A stretch of 64,000 bases of DNA from Colias croceus (GCF_905220415.1 NC_059540.1:1433501-1497500), one strand, 5' to 3'. Positions 52,401-64,000 are shown, numbered from the stretch's first letter. Made by a program: numbers and translations. The notes: a model not told the origin generated them from the sequence alone.

Positions 52401-55400
52401 GATGGCGCCGACGAAAATTTTACATCTTTTCGTCATGGGTGTCATTTTCATGGTTTTTGGGGTAGCTATTAACCAATATGAGGTCAAAACTAAAATCCAA
52501 GATGGCGCCGACGAAAAATTTGACATATTTTCGTCATGGGTGTCATTTTCGTAGTTTTAGGTGTCTCTTTAAATGATGTATCTCTTTAAAATTATTTTTA
52601 AGACTGTCCCACTCACACTCTGTATAGGTTATAGTTTTGCATACGCTAAGTACGTAAAAAATAGGTGTATCTTTTTTTTTCAATTAGATTAATTCTTAAA
52701 ACTCTTTGTGTAAACCCCTAAAATGCAACCCGCCCAACTTTGTCACCCTTACGTGAGCTATCGTTTAAGATTATGTTTTCATAGACAAAATACTCACATT
52801 AGCGAAACGGTATATGCCGGCTGCACGAAGTTAGAGAAGAAAACATGGATTTTCAGGAAAAATTTAGCAAAATTTTTTTGATGTAATTTTGTTGTTTAAG
52901 TATTTTTACGTGATTAGTGTATGCAAAACTACAAGTCCCTTAGCACTTAGTATATCGATAGTGGGACACCCTGTATAGTCGAATTCTTATATACTACGAG
53001 AGAGTCTTAAAAATAATCTTAAAGAGCATTGAAATACATGTTTAGGAATCATCGTTGGCGCCATCTTGGATTATAGTTTTGACCTCATATTCGTTAATAG
53101 CTACCCCAAAAACCATGAAAATGACACCCATGACGAAAAAATGTCAAATTTTTCGTCGGAGCCATCTTGGATTTTAGTTTTGACCTCATATTGATTAATA
53201 GCTACCCCAAAAACCATGAAAATGACACCCATGACGAAAAGATGTAAAATTTTCGTCGGCGCCATCTTGGATTTCAGTTATGACCTCATATTCGTTAATA
53301 GTTACCCCAAAAACCATGAAAATGACACCCATGACGAAAAGATGTAAAATTTTCGTCGGCGCCATCTTGGATTTTAATTTTGACCTCATGTGGGTTGGGA
53401 CCACATTTGCAAATGTGTTTGCTCCTTAGGAAAAGTTCAGATTTCCTAGGTAATGTGACGAATCTAATTTATTTAATTCGGACCGTATCTCGGAATAACA
53501 TACATACATATTTTCTAAGAATTGTATACAATGCCGGATTTAATACATTTCCGGTAACATAATATGTATGATAATTCTTAAAAAAGTATTTTAAACATTT
53601 CTTAAAAAGCTTAGATATTGCATAAGAGGTAGAGAGGCATAAGAGGTAACAAACTTTTTTTAAAGTTAGTTAATGTTACTAACTAACATACTTATCAGAA
53701 TAATTGTACCTACTAATAAAAGTACAAAAATGAATTTTTAAAATTCGTAATAAATTAAAAATAATATCAAGTATGAAGATGGTCTATAAAATGGAATGCG
53801 CTATGTTTACGTGAGCGTGATGTTCCCGCGAACCACGTGGCGACGTTAGATACCTAAATTTGAGTAACGCAGATTTGTGACAGCGTCCTTAATCATTGCC
53901 ATGGAAAGAATTGAAAAACTAAACATAAGGACATCCCTCTGTCCGTTCAGTCCATTCCAGCATTCATTCTATAATCACTTATTCATCGGTTTGAATACAA
54001 TCTATTGACTTAAATGCATTTAAGTCAATAGATTGCACTTGTGCTATATGATAATTATCATAAACACATTTTACAAGCAACAGCAACATAATTACATCAT
54101 ATTGTTAAATAACAACATAACAAAGACTCTGTTTTTGTAGGTTTTTCATTCGGCTCAAGATACCACAATTGCTATAGTACTGTGTGTATTATTGGTACCT
54201 AATTCTGTGGCATATAACATAAACAATATAAATAAGCCACAGAACTAAGGATTGGAAATAAAAAATAATGCATCTGCCCCTTACCCCACAAGGGGTCACG
54301 GGACTTCTCTTTTTTTATAGTATAGGAGTTAAGAGCCAATAAAACAGTCTTATTGAATAAAAAATCGTTTGAATATAATTATGTTGTGGATGAGATTATC
54401 GTTGTTATTATAATTGCATACCATTAAAACTTATCAAAATAAGACTTACTATAATATATATACTTAAATACATATAAAATATATTCTATGTCTATGCCAT
54501 GTTGATTTAAGTTTAATGAGTATGATTACTTATTAAACTTAAATCACAACGTATTTTTATTATTGTGTTAAAAAAAAATAATTATTTAAAATGATGTAAT
54601 GATTATGTTATTTAAGATTGTAATTTTTCAGATGCACCCCCCTCACCGGCAGTGCTGAAGGTCAAAACCCCTTCAAAATTTTACCGGAAGAAGAATCGTA
54701 CGTCATCAGAGGAATTCTGTAAAAGGTCTTCGCCAGCTGACGTGGTGCATTCAATGCCATCCACTCCAACGACGCATGTGTCAAGAGGATGCAATTTTGA
54801 AGGCCCAAAAAGACGATTGTCACAAAGGTGTTTGTTTGAAAACAATCCAACGGACACCCCAAAAAGAGCAAGCTTGAAGGAAAAGGCCCGCAGTTCATTC
54901 AGAAAAAATAAAGCTCTTCAAGCTCAAATTAGACGCCTCCAAGCCAAGATGCAGCACAATGAAAACATCATCAGATTAAATGATATTGAAAGTGAAGCTT
55001 CAAAAACATTAGTGAAGATGCAATTAAGAAAAAAAGATGATAAATCGAAATGGTCAAAAGATGCAAGAAAATTTTGTTTGAGTTTATTTTATAAGTCACC
55101 GTCCGCATATATGCACCTACTCAGACAAGACATTCGATTGGCAGCTCCAAGTACTTTGCGTAAATGGCTTGCAAAAACAAGTACTCCACCTGGGATTTCA
55201 AAGGAAATATTTTACAATATTAAAGAAAAATTCGAGCATTCTTCGTTTTTAGAAAGGGCGTGCGTAGTAAGCTTCGACGAAATGAGCATTATGCGAAGCT
55301 TAGAGTACTCGAAGACACACGATTGTATAGAAGGGCTTGAGGACTATGGAGGTGGCCATAGAACAAACAAAATTGCAAAGTATGTTCTTGTTTTTGTTGT

Positions 55401-57039
55401 GAGGGGGCTCTACAAGCCATGGAAAATGCCAATAGCATATTATTTGTCAAGTGGTAATGTAAAGGCTGAAATGTTAAAATTATTTGTAAAATCTATAATA
55501 AATAAACTTTTTGAGAACGGTTTATTGCCCAAGGCTATCGTTTGTGATCAAATGTCAACAAACCAAACGTTGTACAAAAATTTAGGTGTTTCCATAGACT
55601 TTCCCTTTTTTTTTGTGAATGAAAAAAAAGTTTATGCATTTTTTGATGTCCCACATCTTATTAAAAATATTAGAAATAATTTAATGAGTAATGATTTTAT
55701 TTATGGAGATAAAATTATCTCATTTGATGATATAATTCGAACATATGAATTGGATAAAAAATCTACGAAGAGCAGGTGCCTGCTTAAAATAACAGATCGT
55801 CATATAAGTCCAAATCCCTTTCAAAAAATGAATGTTAGTCTGGCGACTCAGGTTTTAAGTAATTCCGTTGCCGCAGCAATCAGGACAGCCAAAAGTACAG
55901 GTGAATTAAAGAGTCATAGTGCAAATGATACTGCAGAATTTGTTGAAATAGTAAATAATTTATTTGATGCATTCAACAGCAAATCAAAGTACGATAAAAA
56001 CCCGCACAGATTTGGTCTTTCGAAGACATCTACATACGTTATAAATTCAATAAATGTAGGGATAGAAGTTTTTGCGGGAATAAAAAAAAAAAAAATTAGA
56101 AAAACAAAAAAAGACGTTAAATTAGTTATGACTCGACCACCTTGTTTCGATGGCATAGTCCAGAATTGCAAAGCAGTACTGCAACTATTTGACGAAGAGT
56201 CTACAGACAACATTGATTTTTTAATAACCAACAGGCTGAATCAAGACGTTTGTGAAAATCTATTTGCCAGGTTTAGGCAAAAAAGCGGGTCAAATAGGAA
56301 CCCAACGGCTAAACAATTGAGAACAATTTTTAGGAGCAGCATAGTCAATTCATTGATAAAACTACCGTCATCAAAAAATTGTGAAGATGAAGATGGAACA
56401 TTTATTGAATGTCCAACCAATCTTCCTTCCAAGACGTCTGAAGAAACAACTGCACAGCCTTCATGTAGCAATAAAACACCTTCTCGTAGAATATTGTTGT
56501 CTGAAGTTGAAACGTCGACCCAGCAAGTTCAATGCAGCGAGCAGAGCGATGATCATGAACCCGCAACTCTTGAACATTGCTCTGTTACTTACTTTGCAGG
56601 CTATTTAGCCATGCACTTGTTAAAAAATAATGTTTGTGACATTTGCTACCAAACGTTACAAAAAAAAGAAGCCTTTTTAAACAGTGAAAAAGAATTACTT
56701 ATTTTAAATAAATCGTTCTCATTTAACAAAACAATTAAACTTAAGATGCCCAGTGACAATCTTATAAAATTGGTTTCCTTGGCCCTCGATGCATTTAATT
56801 TGGACTTTGAAAAAATGTTGCACTATATTAACTTGAAATCTCAACTTTCTAAGCACATCATGCAATTTTTGAGTTCCGAGGCAGCCGAGCTACTTAACTT
56901 TACATGTTATGATCACATAGTGTCCATTATAAACCAATTAATTATAGTAAAAGTTAACTTTTATTGTAAAACGTCAAAACTTGATGTTTTAGACAAAACT
57001 AAAATGCATCCAAAACTACGAATTTTAAAAAATAAATGA
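49429..57039 (+). CDS. THAP9-like P-element-type DNA transposase, apparently intact, three exons (909 aa)
   Basis: Exons 49429-49543, 50025-50231 and 54632-57039 join in phase 1 twice (GTAAGG/GCAG and GTAAAT/TCAG). Residues 1-83 form a THAP zinc finger: C6-x4-C11, P24, W34, C57-x2-H60, F61 and the AVP motif at 79-81. A basic linker and coiled coil (about 190-225) follow. The RNase H-like transposase core has Asp candidates D323 (SFDEMS) and D413 (VCDQMS), D446 in FFDVPHLIKNI, then RLNQDVCENLFARFRQ with E649; spacing resembles the P-element D..D..E set. The C-terminus holds a Cys pair (NVCDIC). Length is close to human THAP9, as I recall it. No stop or frameshift in 795 codons of exon 3. It could be a live P-type transposon or a domesticated gene. 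AATAAA lies at 57050-57055. It is antisense to Lrrfip and may lie in its first intron. Confidence 0.88.
49617..49639. other. GC-rich stem-loop in THAP9-like intron 1
   Basis: GGAGCCCTGCTTCGCGGGGCTCC folds into a 9-10 bp stem around TTCG. It is probably the tip of a dispersed repeat. Confidence 0.45.
50490..50542. repeat. Perfect 26-bp palindrome with 1-base spacer (THAP9-like intron 2)
   Basis: AGCTAACTTGGATACATTTA begins the left arm, and the right arm 50517-50542 is its exact complement around a single T at 50516. Confidence 0.85.
51895..52603 (+). repeat. Tandem array of a 100-bp repeat, left arm of a fold-back structure (seven units)
   Basis: GGCGCCGACGAAAA recurs at 51904, 52004, 52104, 52205, 52304, 52404 and 52504, i.e. 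every 99-101 bases. Each unit also contains GTCATTTTCATGGTTTTTGG and AACGAATATGAGGTCAAAA. Units differ by a few bases. The array ends near 52560 and is followed by CTCTTTAAAATTATTTTTAA. Confidence 0.95.
52604..52973. mobile_element. Mariner-like MITE, copy B, inserted at the fold-back centre
   Basis: Opposite-orientation relative of 20068-20468, sharing ATAGTTTTGCATACGCTAAG, TGAGCTATCGTTTAAGATTA and GATAGTGGGACACCCTG. The left terminus is eroded (CTGTCCCAC). It separates the two complementary halves of the fold-back structure. Confidence 0.8.
53000..53392 (-). repeat. Inverted array of the same 100-bp repeat, right arm (four units)
   Basis: GGCGCCATCTTGG (complement of the left-arm motif) recurs at 53056, 53158 (as GGAGCC), 53258 and 53358, about 100 bases apart. 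It is preceded by AGTCTTAAAAATAATCTTAA, the complement of the sequence ending the left arm. Confidence 0.95.
53998..54035. repeat. Perfect 38-bp palindrome (THAP9-like intron 2)
   Basis: CAATCTATTGACTTAAATG is followed immediately by its exact reverse complement. Confidence 0.9.
54504..54545. repeat. Near-perfect palindrome (THAP9-like intron 2)
   Basis: GATTTAAGTTTAATGAGTA and TACTTATTAAACTTAAATC, one mismatch, 4-base loop; about 85 bases before the exon 3 acceptor. Confidence 0.8.
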
Positions 57040-57097
57040 GTACCAAATGAATAAACTTTTTTATTTTTCAACACTGAATAAACGTCAACATCCTCTC

Positions 57098-57235
57098 TAA
57101 TATTAAAAATGAAAAAGTAGGTAAGTATGTCTGTATGTCACGCATCTAAGTATTAACAACTGAACCGTTTTGATGAAATTTTGTAGGTAGTAAGTAGACT
57201 TCGGGAAAGAATATGTCGGAAGCAGAAGATAAATA
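57098..57235 (+). repeat. Fragment of the lepidopteran SINE-like repeat
   Basis: Diverged start TAATATTAAAAATGAAAAAG, GTATGTCTGTATGTC, and an ACTGAACCGTTTTGATGAAATTTTG block. It is truncated before the GCGAAGCC end. Another decayed 3' part with CCGCGTCGGCAGAGC...GCGGGC lies at about 57960-58150. Confidence 0.5.
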
Positions 57236-57243
57236 CACACGTC

Positions 57244-57942
57244 ACAGAGGCGGCTTGTCCTAAGAAGCGCTGGTGCAGTGAACTCCCATAAATAATTATA
57301 ATAAAGTTATACCTGCTCATTATTTAAAATCTATCGTAAAAAAATCCAATATTAATATCAATAAAATAAGTACCTTCACACATTACAAATAAAATACATC
57401 ATTACACACTACGTTCATTTCATAAGTAACGCGCGAAGCGCTTACGTAGCGCTCTCGATTGCGCTCCTATGAAACAACATTCAGTACATTACTTTGCCTA
57501 CATACGAAATCCAATAAGAGTGAAAGAGAAATTTCGCCACAGTCCTGCGCGTGAAACAAAAGATTTACTATGGAAAAATAGCCATTTTCCGAGATTTTCG
57601 GAGCGCCGCTTTCAAGCGACGTTGCGAAAATCTCATGCATCACGCATGACAGCAGCAATTGCGCGCGACTTTGCCGCTCCTATATTATAAACAAACACCA
57701 TCAAACACTATGAATTCTAAGGTATGAATACGCTCGCGAATGCAAATTCGGGGATTGTCTAATTATTTGCTAAATAATAATTGAATTCGTTTTGAAATAA
57801 TTATAATTTTTAGTGTTTAAATAAACATTTATAATGTGGTGCTCATTTTTTTTTTGGAATAAATTATCCTGCTAATGCTATTGTATTTTCGTTCTTTTAT
57901 TTCAAGTGAACACCCATACAATTTTGTCATGAGCCGCCTCTG
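57244..57942. mobile_element. Possible hAT-like non-autonomous element
   Basis: Short ends CAGAGGCGGCT (57244) and AGCCGCCTCTG (57932-57942) are complements and of hAT type; interior is non-coding. No 8-bp target duplication was found, so the call is tentative. Confidence 0.45.
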
Positions 57943-60900
57943 ATAGTCTATGTAAGTCTAGTACGTCTTTTCAAACCTAATCTAACACCTAACACTAAAG
58001 AACACGGAAGAACCGATTTCAATGCAGTTTAGCATATTAAGAAACTTACTTTCCATCTCACGGCTGGAGATGATATTATTATGTCCACTTTACCCTGTAT
58101 CTAGCTGTATTCTACGTCCGCGTCGGCAGAGCTGCCGCGGGCTTAAGTTAGTCCATATTCCCATTCAATAAAAGCATCACAGCTACTAAATATATTATTA
58201 TAATCACTACGTTTTAAGAGGCGTAGGTAGACCAATTATATCGGTCCTTGGTAAATTGTAACAAGAACAACAAGGAACACAACAGCTACACAAACCGAAA
58301 ATTTTTAATGAATATTGAATTTATTTCCTTTTTTAGCTTATTTATTTATTTTACTTAAGTTCATGCCTGTAAAGTACAAAAATAGACGTGTAACAAAATT
58401 TTAAGATAAAATCGTGGAGCAATAACATAAAACAAAATATAACAATTCAAAAACACCCGAGTTTTTAAAACAACGCCCTCTAGATGTAATAAGTGAAAAT
58501 CGATAGTTTGCTGTCACAGGTTGCTGTTTCCTTAGTTCTAAAATTGGTCACTAGTGGCGCTTTAAAAACTGTAAATTAAATAATAAGCTCAAATCAGAGC
58601 GCCATCTAGTAATAGTCTGAATTTTAGTGGTACGATCTCTAGTATGGCGATGATCAGTCCTATATATTATATTCGTCCATGGTAATACTATCAGTAAAAC
58701 ATAACATAACATCGATCGTAAAACTGAAATCTAAACGTATCATCTTCTATTGTATATCTTTTCATACATTTTTTGAGTTTAAAATCTAAATTGTATCATC
58801 TGTCTCTATTCACCCATAGAACACAAAGTCCTTGTTAGCTATTATTAACTGCTAAACTCCATAACATTGCAGGTACGTAATTAGGTGGGCGTTCGCGACC
58901 CATTGATTAATAACAAAGAGGGGAGCCACCCAGTCTAGACGCTCTTGTATTTAGCGACACTTCATTATTTGGGTGTGTTCGTGAAAAATACTGTAATAAA
59001 GTTTCAAGTCACGTAACCAGTAATGGCTTTTTATCATAACTAGAATACAGTTATCTTTACTAAATATAACGAAAGTATAGGACATACTATAGTGCTATTC
59101 AACCCAGAGTTGTTAATTGTAAACGAATTCCGACAAATAAATACTTCTCGATAAAAACCAAGTACATAGCGTGACAAATGTCAATCAACTAACTATAAAT
59201 CAATATAGCGAAGAGGCAAGAATTTACAACGAAAACAAGTTGTAAAATGTTATCTCATGTTTTGGAACAATAACCTGACGTGATAACACAAATGCATTTT
59301 AAAATTCCAACCCTATGGTCGACTGTGAATGAACTATAGATAAATTTGAAGAAGCCTTCGAAATTGTGAGCATTTCCAAATCGATGTTATAACAACGTTA
59401 GAAAATAATTGATTGAATACAATTTGCTACAACGTTACTTGTGAAATTTAATAACAACCTTCTGAGCAAAGAACAAATAATAATAAGTAATGCATTCCTG
59501 AGTTAATAAGGTGACCGCGGCCAGACACCGTGGAGACTAGTCAACTGTATACATGAAACTATGCGCGCAATACATTTCTCTATTTCTCTTATTCCCCTGG
59601 AGAGGTACATCTGTTACGACGGGATAATTCAAATGAATCTAAAACTTCTAAATTTTAAGTTATATGAAAATTTAAAACTATATAAACTATCAGTGGTTCT
59701 ATGAACTTAAAATCTTAACCTGTAGTTTTTAAGGAAAATCTTTTGCTACGATTCCGGGTTGCTTCTGTAATTTTAAATTTAGGACGACCTGCTATGTTTT
59801 AAATAACGACCATCTTCAAACAATGCTTCTTGCTGTAGTAATAAAACTTTGTACCCCTTAAGAGGTTCCACCTCTCTTTATGACTATGGCACGGCATTTA
59901 GTAACCAGACAATTGATTAAGCTGCAAGAAGCCAACAAAAACCTATTACGTCACTTTAAAAAACTAATCCGCGTTGCGTCACCTCTTTCTACGAACACTT
60001 AGGACCCGTTAGTCGTCTATTTAATAAGGTGGTTGATCCTTATTCGACTACAGACCACTACCGTACATGACGCGGGTAATGAGGTTTCCAAAAAGGTAGT
60101 AGACAGTTAGATATAGATTTCGTAATCCTTTACAGAAGAACGTTTTTAAAACAAAAACAAATCATATCTGGCTATACTGTTCATTGGGCAACATTTGGGC
60201 ATCATTGTGACTTAACGTTCGCCAATTCTCATAAGCGTTGATGTGAGCGTGAAGTTTAAGTGTCTTCTTCCTTTTTAGAAGATTGGAAATTTTTATATAT
60301 TATATAGATTGATTTGATCATAGAAACAGAAATATAACATCTCTCCTATGTCCAGACCTAGAAAGTGCCTGAGCAAACCAATAAATTTGTATCTAGAAAA
60401 CAGAGTGTAAAATGTAGACTGTTTTAGAAAATGATATCGTGAGAATAGATACAGTAAAACAGATGTTGTTTTTACCATTCGACAGACTAAATCTAAAACC
60501 TGAAATCCATATTTACAAACTCGTCGTTCTATTGCTAACCGTAAAAGTCAATTAATAAATGGAAATTAAATAAAAGCAAAGACTTAGATAATCGCGGGCT
60601 CGATTTATTACACCAATAAATTTCTAAGTTAGTATCGCAACTATTGCGTTTATGTCAAAACATTTTCTTTAACGGTAGAATTAATATCATATATATTGGA
60701 GTCAAAGCCAGCTGTCGAAGAACATATTATACATGAATAATTTATAAGAATAGATATATAAAGCGGTGTAAAATCGCTAATCCATACAAATAGAAATTTA
60801 ACACATATCTACATAGTAATTAGCACGTAAGTTTATATAAATGTTAATTTTAACGAAACTTGTTTCCGAATACTACTGTTTATATGTTAAGCTATCGTTA

Positions 60901-63709
60901 ACTTTATATATCCGGCATAAATTCATGAACAATCTTAGAAATTTCATACTAAAACCACACTAAAACTCTACAATTGAACAACATAATACCCATACCAATA
61001 GCTTATTTATTAAATACATTAGTTATTATTTAAAAGCCATTCTTCATTCATATAATATGAATCTTCATTCATTCTATATGAATAACTAGGGTATTTAAAT
61101 ATAAGGGTAAAACTTGTAACCATCGCTTATCTGCGCTTAACGCAGTTAGAACTTAGAACCCACATCCTCTAGTGCGCTGGTCCGACAAAAAAACCATACG
61201 TTGCTTATCATCAAAATATAATATTACATGTATTTAAAACTGTAGTAAAATAACTACAAAGATAACCTCACCTTCAACATATTTTAAATGTACATTAATG
61301 GCTCAGTGTTAAGGACCTCGGACTTCAAATGGATAAATGATGGAGTGTCGGAAATAAATTGATTTTTTAATTTATTTGCACATGTTTATAACATCACCAT
61401 TACTTGAAAGCAAACTTGCAAACCGAATTGTCGAAGAATCACAAGTTCGATAACATGTGACATCTGCCAGCACTTGGCCTGCACTTGGCCAGCGTGGTGG
61501 ATAATAGCTTGATTCTTTACAGGAGGCTCGTGTCCCAGCAGTGGGAACGTAATGGGCTGATTATGATGATCATATTTTATTAAATAAGGAATTAATTAAT
61601 GATTTCGAGAAAAAAATAAGAATTGCAGCTGCACGGAATCTATCAATAGTTTCCAAATACTAAATGAGACATGTATATCAGTATTGTATACGTCGGAATG
61701 TTAGAAATGTGTAAATATTTATAACACGAAGATATTGCCCTACTTCTGGTCAGATTATTCAAATGCGTTTGCTTTCAATAAATAACGCTGCTGCAGGACT
61801 CTATACATAACTTATCATTTAAATTATTTTCTTTCTGCGATGGGATTTGAATCATTCATCAAAAACATTTCGTTCAATTATCTCTTATACAACTTCAATA
61901 GTTTATGGATACTTTTGTATTTTTAATTACGCAAAAGAACCGTAAAAGTTCCTATACCAACCTACCTCTACTGACAAAATCTCTTATTGGTGGTATGGTC
62001 GTTTATACTACCTACAGGGTGAAATTGCAAAGAAATTTTGTTGTTTGGAAACCTGTATTGTTCGACCATATTGACGATCCTAAACTATAAACAAAGACGT
62101 TATCACGTTCCTTATAACCACAAATAATTACATATGATATAGATGATGTGGAAGGTGGAATTAAATACTTTATTCATATAAGTCATGACAATATTATGTC
62201 ATTGTGTACATAGTTACTCACGCTGATAAATTGTAATCGCACTATTTCAAGTACACGTCCGGTTATATGCTACAAAACATTTAATTAATTAATCGTAATG
62301 CTTGATGATTTTGTTGATATATCCGCATAAATATACTCCTCTGTCAGTCATATTAGCAAGGTAAACATTGCCAACATTATCCACATCTAAATAAAACAGA
62401 AATGCAACATTAAACAATAGAGTTGCAACAATTGAGCAAAATTCTTTAGATTCATTCCATCAGTCAAGTACGGAACCTTTTGCGCTCAAGTGTATTCGCA
62501 CTTGACCTATTTAATTAGTATCAAGTCACATGATAATTGGCTTATTACCGACGTTCGACACTATCTTGGTCAAACGTCAGTGCAATATTAACTATAGTGA
62601 CTACAGCTAATTTGCCATTCATTCCCAGATCTACCTTTGTATTAGGAACGGTATAACAATACGGACTTTATTTTAATATTATAAAACATACTCACATACA
62701 ATAATACGAGTTCAGCAGCTAACCGAACGATACTCTCCACGGACGACATATCAAATGGTACCACCAAGGTCGCATGTAATTATAAACCAACACAAGTGTT
62801 TCAGCAGACCCCACATGTGCACTGGCAACAGCCAACTAACATTTGGTCACCGACTTTAAATTTTATAATATAAAAGTTATATACACAAATCTCATGTGTT
62901 GAACAGGTGCTAATTTTCAGTACGACAAAATATATTCTAATTTCTATTCTAACTTGACCACCGTGACTACTGTTTTCATCGTATCGAAATACCACCTTCA
63001 CGGTCACAACTCAATGACCTATACATAAATATTTTATGAAAAGACAAATTTATAATACACTTTTACAGTCATTCACATCGATTTATGATATTGATATGAG
63101 ATTTTTCGCGACTTATTCACTGGTCAAGCCCACACGAAGCCGCTGATGTCACCACGCACGTAAGGTTCTATGGCACTCATAGAATAAACAATAGATCAAG
63201 CCGGCTATTATGCAAATAGACGCAAAAGATACCCAACAGTTCGGCACTCTAAATATCTCCTCCCCATCGCACCTGTATTTGTCACGTATTCAAACTTAGC
63301 ACTGACACCGTGACATTTGCATTACTGAGCTACGAATAATGCTCCTAACCTCGATAACTAAAGTTCACTTTGCTTTATTTTAAATGGTCTTACGTAAAGC
63401 GACCATACCTGCTCATGAGTAACGCAAACAATCGCCCGAGACAATTTTACTATAGTGGCCTTTAGTAACGTCATACGCGATGAAAAACGATAAGATAATG
63501 CCGTGGATAATTTGCATTGACAACACTCGATAGCAGGACCGCACTAATTAATATTCGAGGAAAGGTTTATTTTCAGTGACTAATCGTACATTCCAAAATA
63601 AAGACGTGTATGGTCATCTCAATGACAACATTTATTGCACATAAAAATGTTAATAAGGCATGCAATAGACGGCTTAGGGGTCAGAATTCCTTATAAGAAA
63701 AATACGTAC
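57943..63709. other. Long AT-rich stretch without a supported gene
   Basis: No exon with convincing splice sites and conserved peptide was found on either strand, apart from repeat remnants (a decayed SINE near 57960-58150; GCGCCATCTAGT-type dyad near 58480-58640; LINE tail at 61475-61575). It could be a large intron of a minus-strand gene or intergenic. Confidence 0.5.
61475..61575 (+). repeat. 3' tail of a lepidopteran LINE
   Basis: GGCCAGCGTGGTGGA ... AGGAGGCTCGTGTCCCAGCA GTGGGA ... GGGCTGATTATGATGATCAT is the familiar end of an abundant RTE/CR1-type lepidopteran LINE; only about 100 bp remain. Confidence 0.65.
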
Positions 63710-64000
63710 ATGATTGTGTTGGTCTCCAAGGATACCAATTATTGGGTTATCATCGACGTCGGAATCCTTACGTCCATCAACTGTTTCCACATCACCATTT
63801 TGCACATTACCATTCGTCTCACAATTTTCCACACTACTTACACAATTCAAAGCGTTAATAATGTTTTCGTTACAGTCATTTTCACTATTTAGAGTTGTGT
63901 TGATTGTTTCGTTGACAGGTATACTAGAAGACTCTGTTTCATCTTTTCTTTCAACGAATTCATCTTCTGAATCGCCGAAATCAGCGTCTGTGAACGCATC
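63710..64000 (-). CDS. Unidentified acidic coding exon, running off the window
   Basis: 97 codons are open from the window edge to a GTACGTATT donor at 63701-63709, ending in phase 0. The peptide is rich in Asp, Glu, Asn and Ser (DADFGDSEDEFVERKDE and later GILGDQHNH) with no recognised domain, so it is likely a disordered region of a larger protein. It is on the same strand as Lrrfip and in the phase its first visible exon needs, but the known LRRFIP N-terminus does not look like this. It could be another isoform's exon or a different gene. Confidence 0.5.

Noticed and set aside
51881..52526. Open frames of 60-155 codons on both strands across the 100-bp array
   Set aside because: They arise from repetition of a stop-poor unit whose length is not a multiple of three; there is no start context or domain.
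51895..52560. Regularly spaced repeats resembling a CRISPR array
   Set aside because: The whole 100-bp unit repeats, with no unique spacers, in a eukaryotic genome.
57098..58150. One SINE copy split by the hAT-like element at 57244-57942
   Set aside because: The right part carries its own GAACCGATTTCAATG block, so the two sides are separate decayed copies rather than halves of one.
63130..63190. Minus-strand ATG reading MSAIEPYVRGDISGFVWA then stop
   Set aside because: Only 18 codons, with no convincing donor or homologue.

Overview
The window looks like AT-rich nuclear DNA of a ditrysian moth or butterfly. It has GT-AG introns, about seven copies of the lepidopteran repeat that runs from a TAATATTATAAATGCGAAAG end through (CTGT)n to a GCGAAGCCGCGGGCGGAAAGCTAGT-like end, several hairpin MITEs, and insect non-LTR retrotransposons. 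No prokaryotic, organellar or free viral sequence was seen. All exon structures below were joined by hand from splice sites and reading phase.

Layout. 1-2.6 kb: 5' part of a thioredoxin reductase gene (minus strand), with the redox-active CVNVGC exon and a phase-compatible candidate first exon. 3.1-7.8 kb: a complete five-exon short-chain dehydrogenase/reductase (244 aa, C-factor/sniffer type), divergent from it; its last intron holds a THAP-domain relic. 7.97-8.05 kb: a possible terminal exon of an unknown minus-strand gene. 8-12 kb: repeats. 12.3-17.86 kb: a very long single-exon coding region (1762 aa, minus) for a nuclear protein with two C2H2 clusters and a C-terminal ING-like PHD finger. 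It is head to head with 18.4-19.5 kb, a complete three-exon Mediator subunit MED19 (237 aa). 19.5-27.6 kb: gene-poor, with many hairpin MITEs. 27.7-47.2 kb: seven exons (minus) encoding the C-terminal 365 aa of an LRRFIP (leucine-rich repeat flightless-interacting protein) homologue. Its introns hold a full-length single-ORF LINE (31.86-35.2 kb) and a LINE-inside-a-LINE (37.05-46.3 kb).

49.4-57.0 kb: an apparently intact three-exon P-element-type transposase gene (THAP9-like, 909 aa, plus strand). Just upstream is a hAT-type MITE with a perfect 8-bp target duplication. Its large second intron contains a fold-back structure made of head-to-head arrays of a 100-bp repeat, itself split by a mariner-like MITE, and three short near-perfect palindromes. 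57-63.7 kb is mostly featureless AT-rich DNA. The last 291 bases are an open minus-strand segment ending in a splice donor.

The best candidates for a second look are the intact THAP9-like transposase together with its surrounding fold-back array, the nested LINE with exact 5-bp target duplication, and the P-type (THAP) relic in the dehydrogenase intron. The host genes are ordinary conserved insect genes and I see no operon-like system. Retrotransposon clade names are left open because they need phylogenies.
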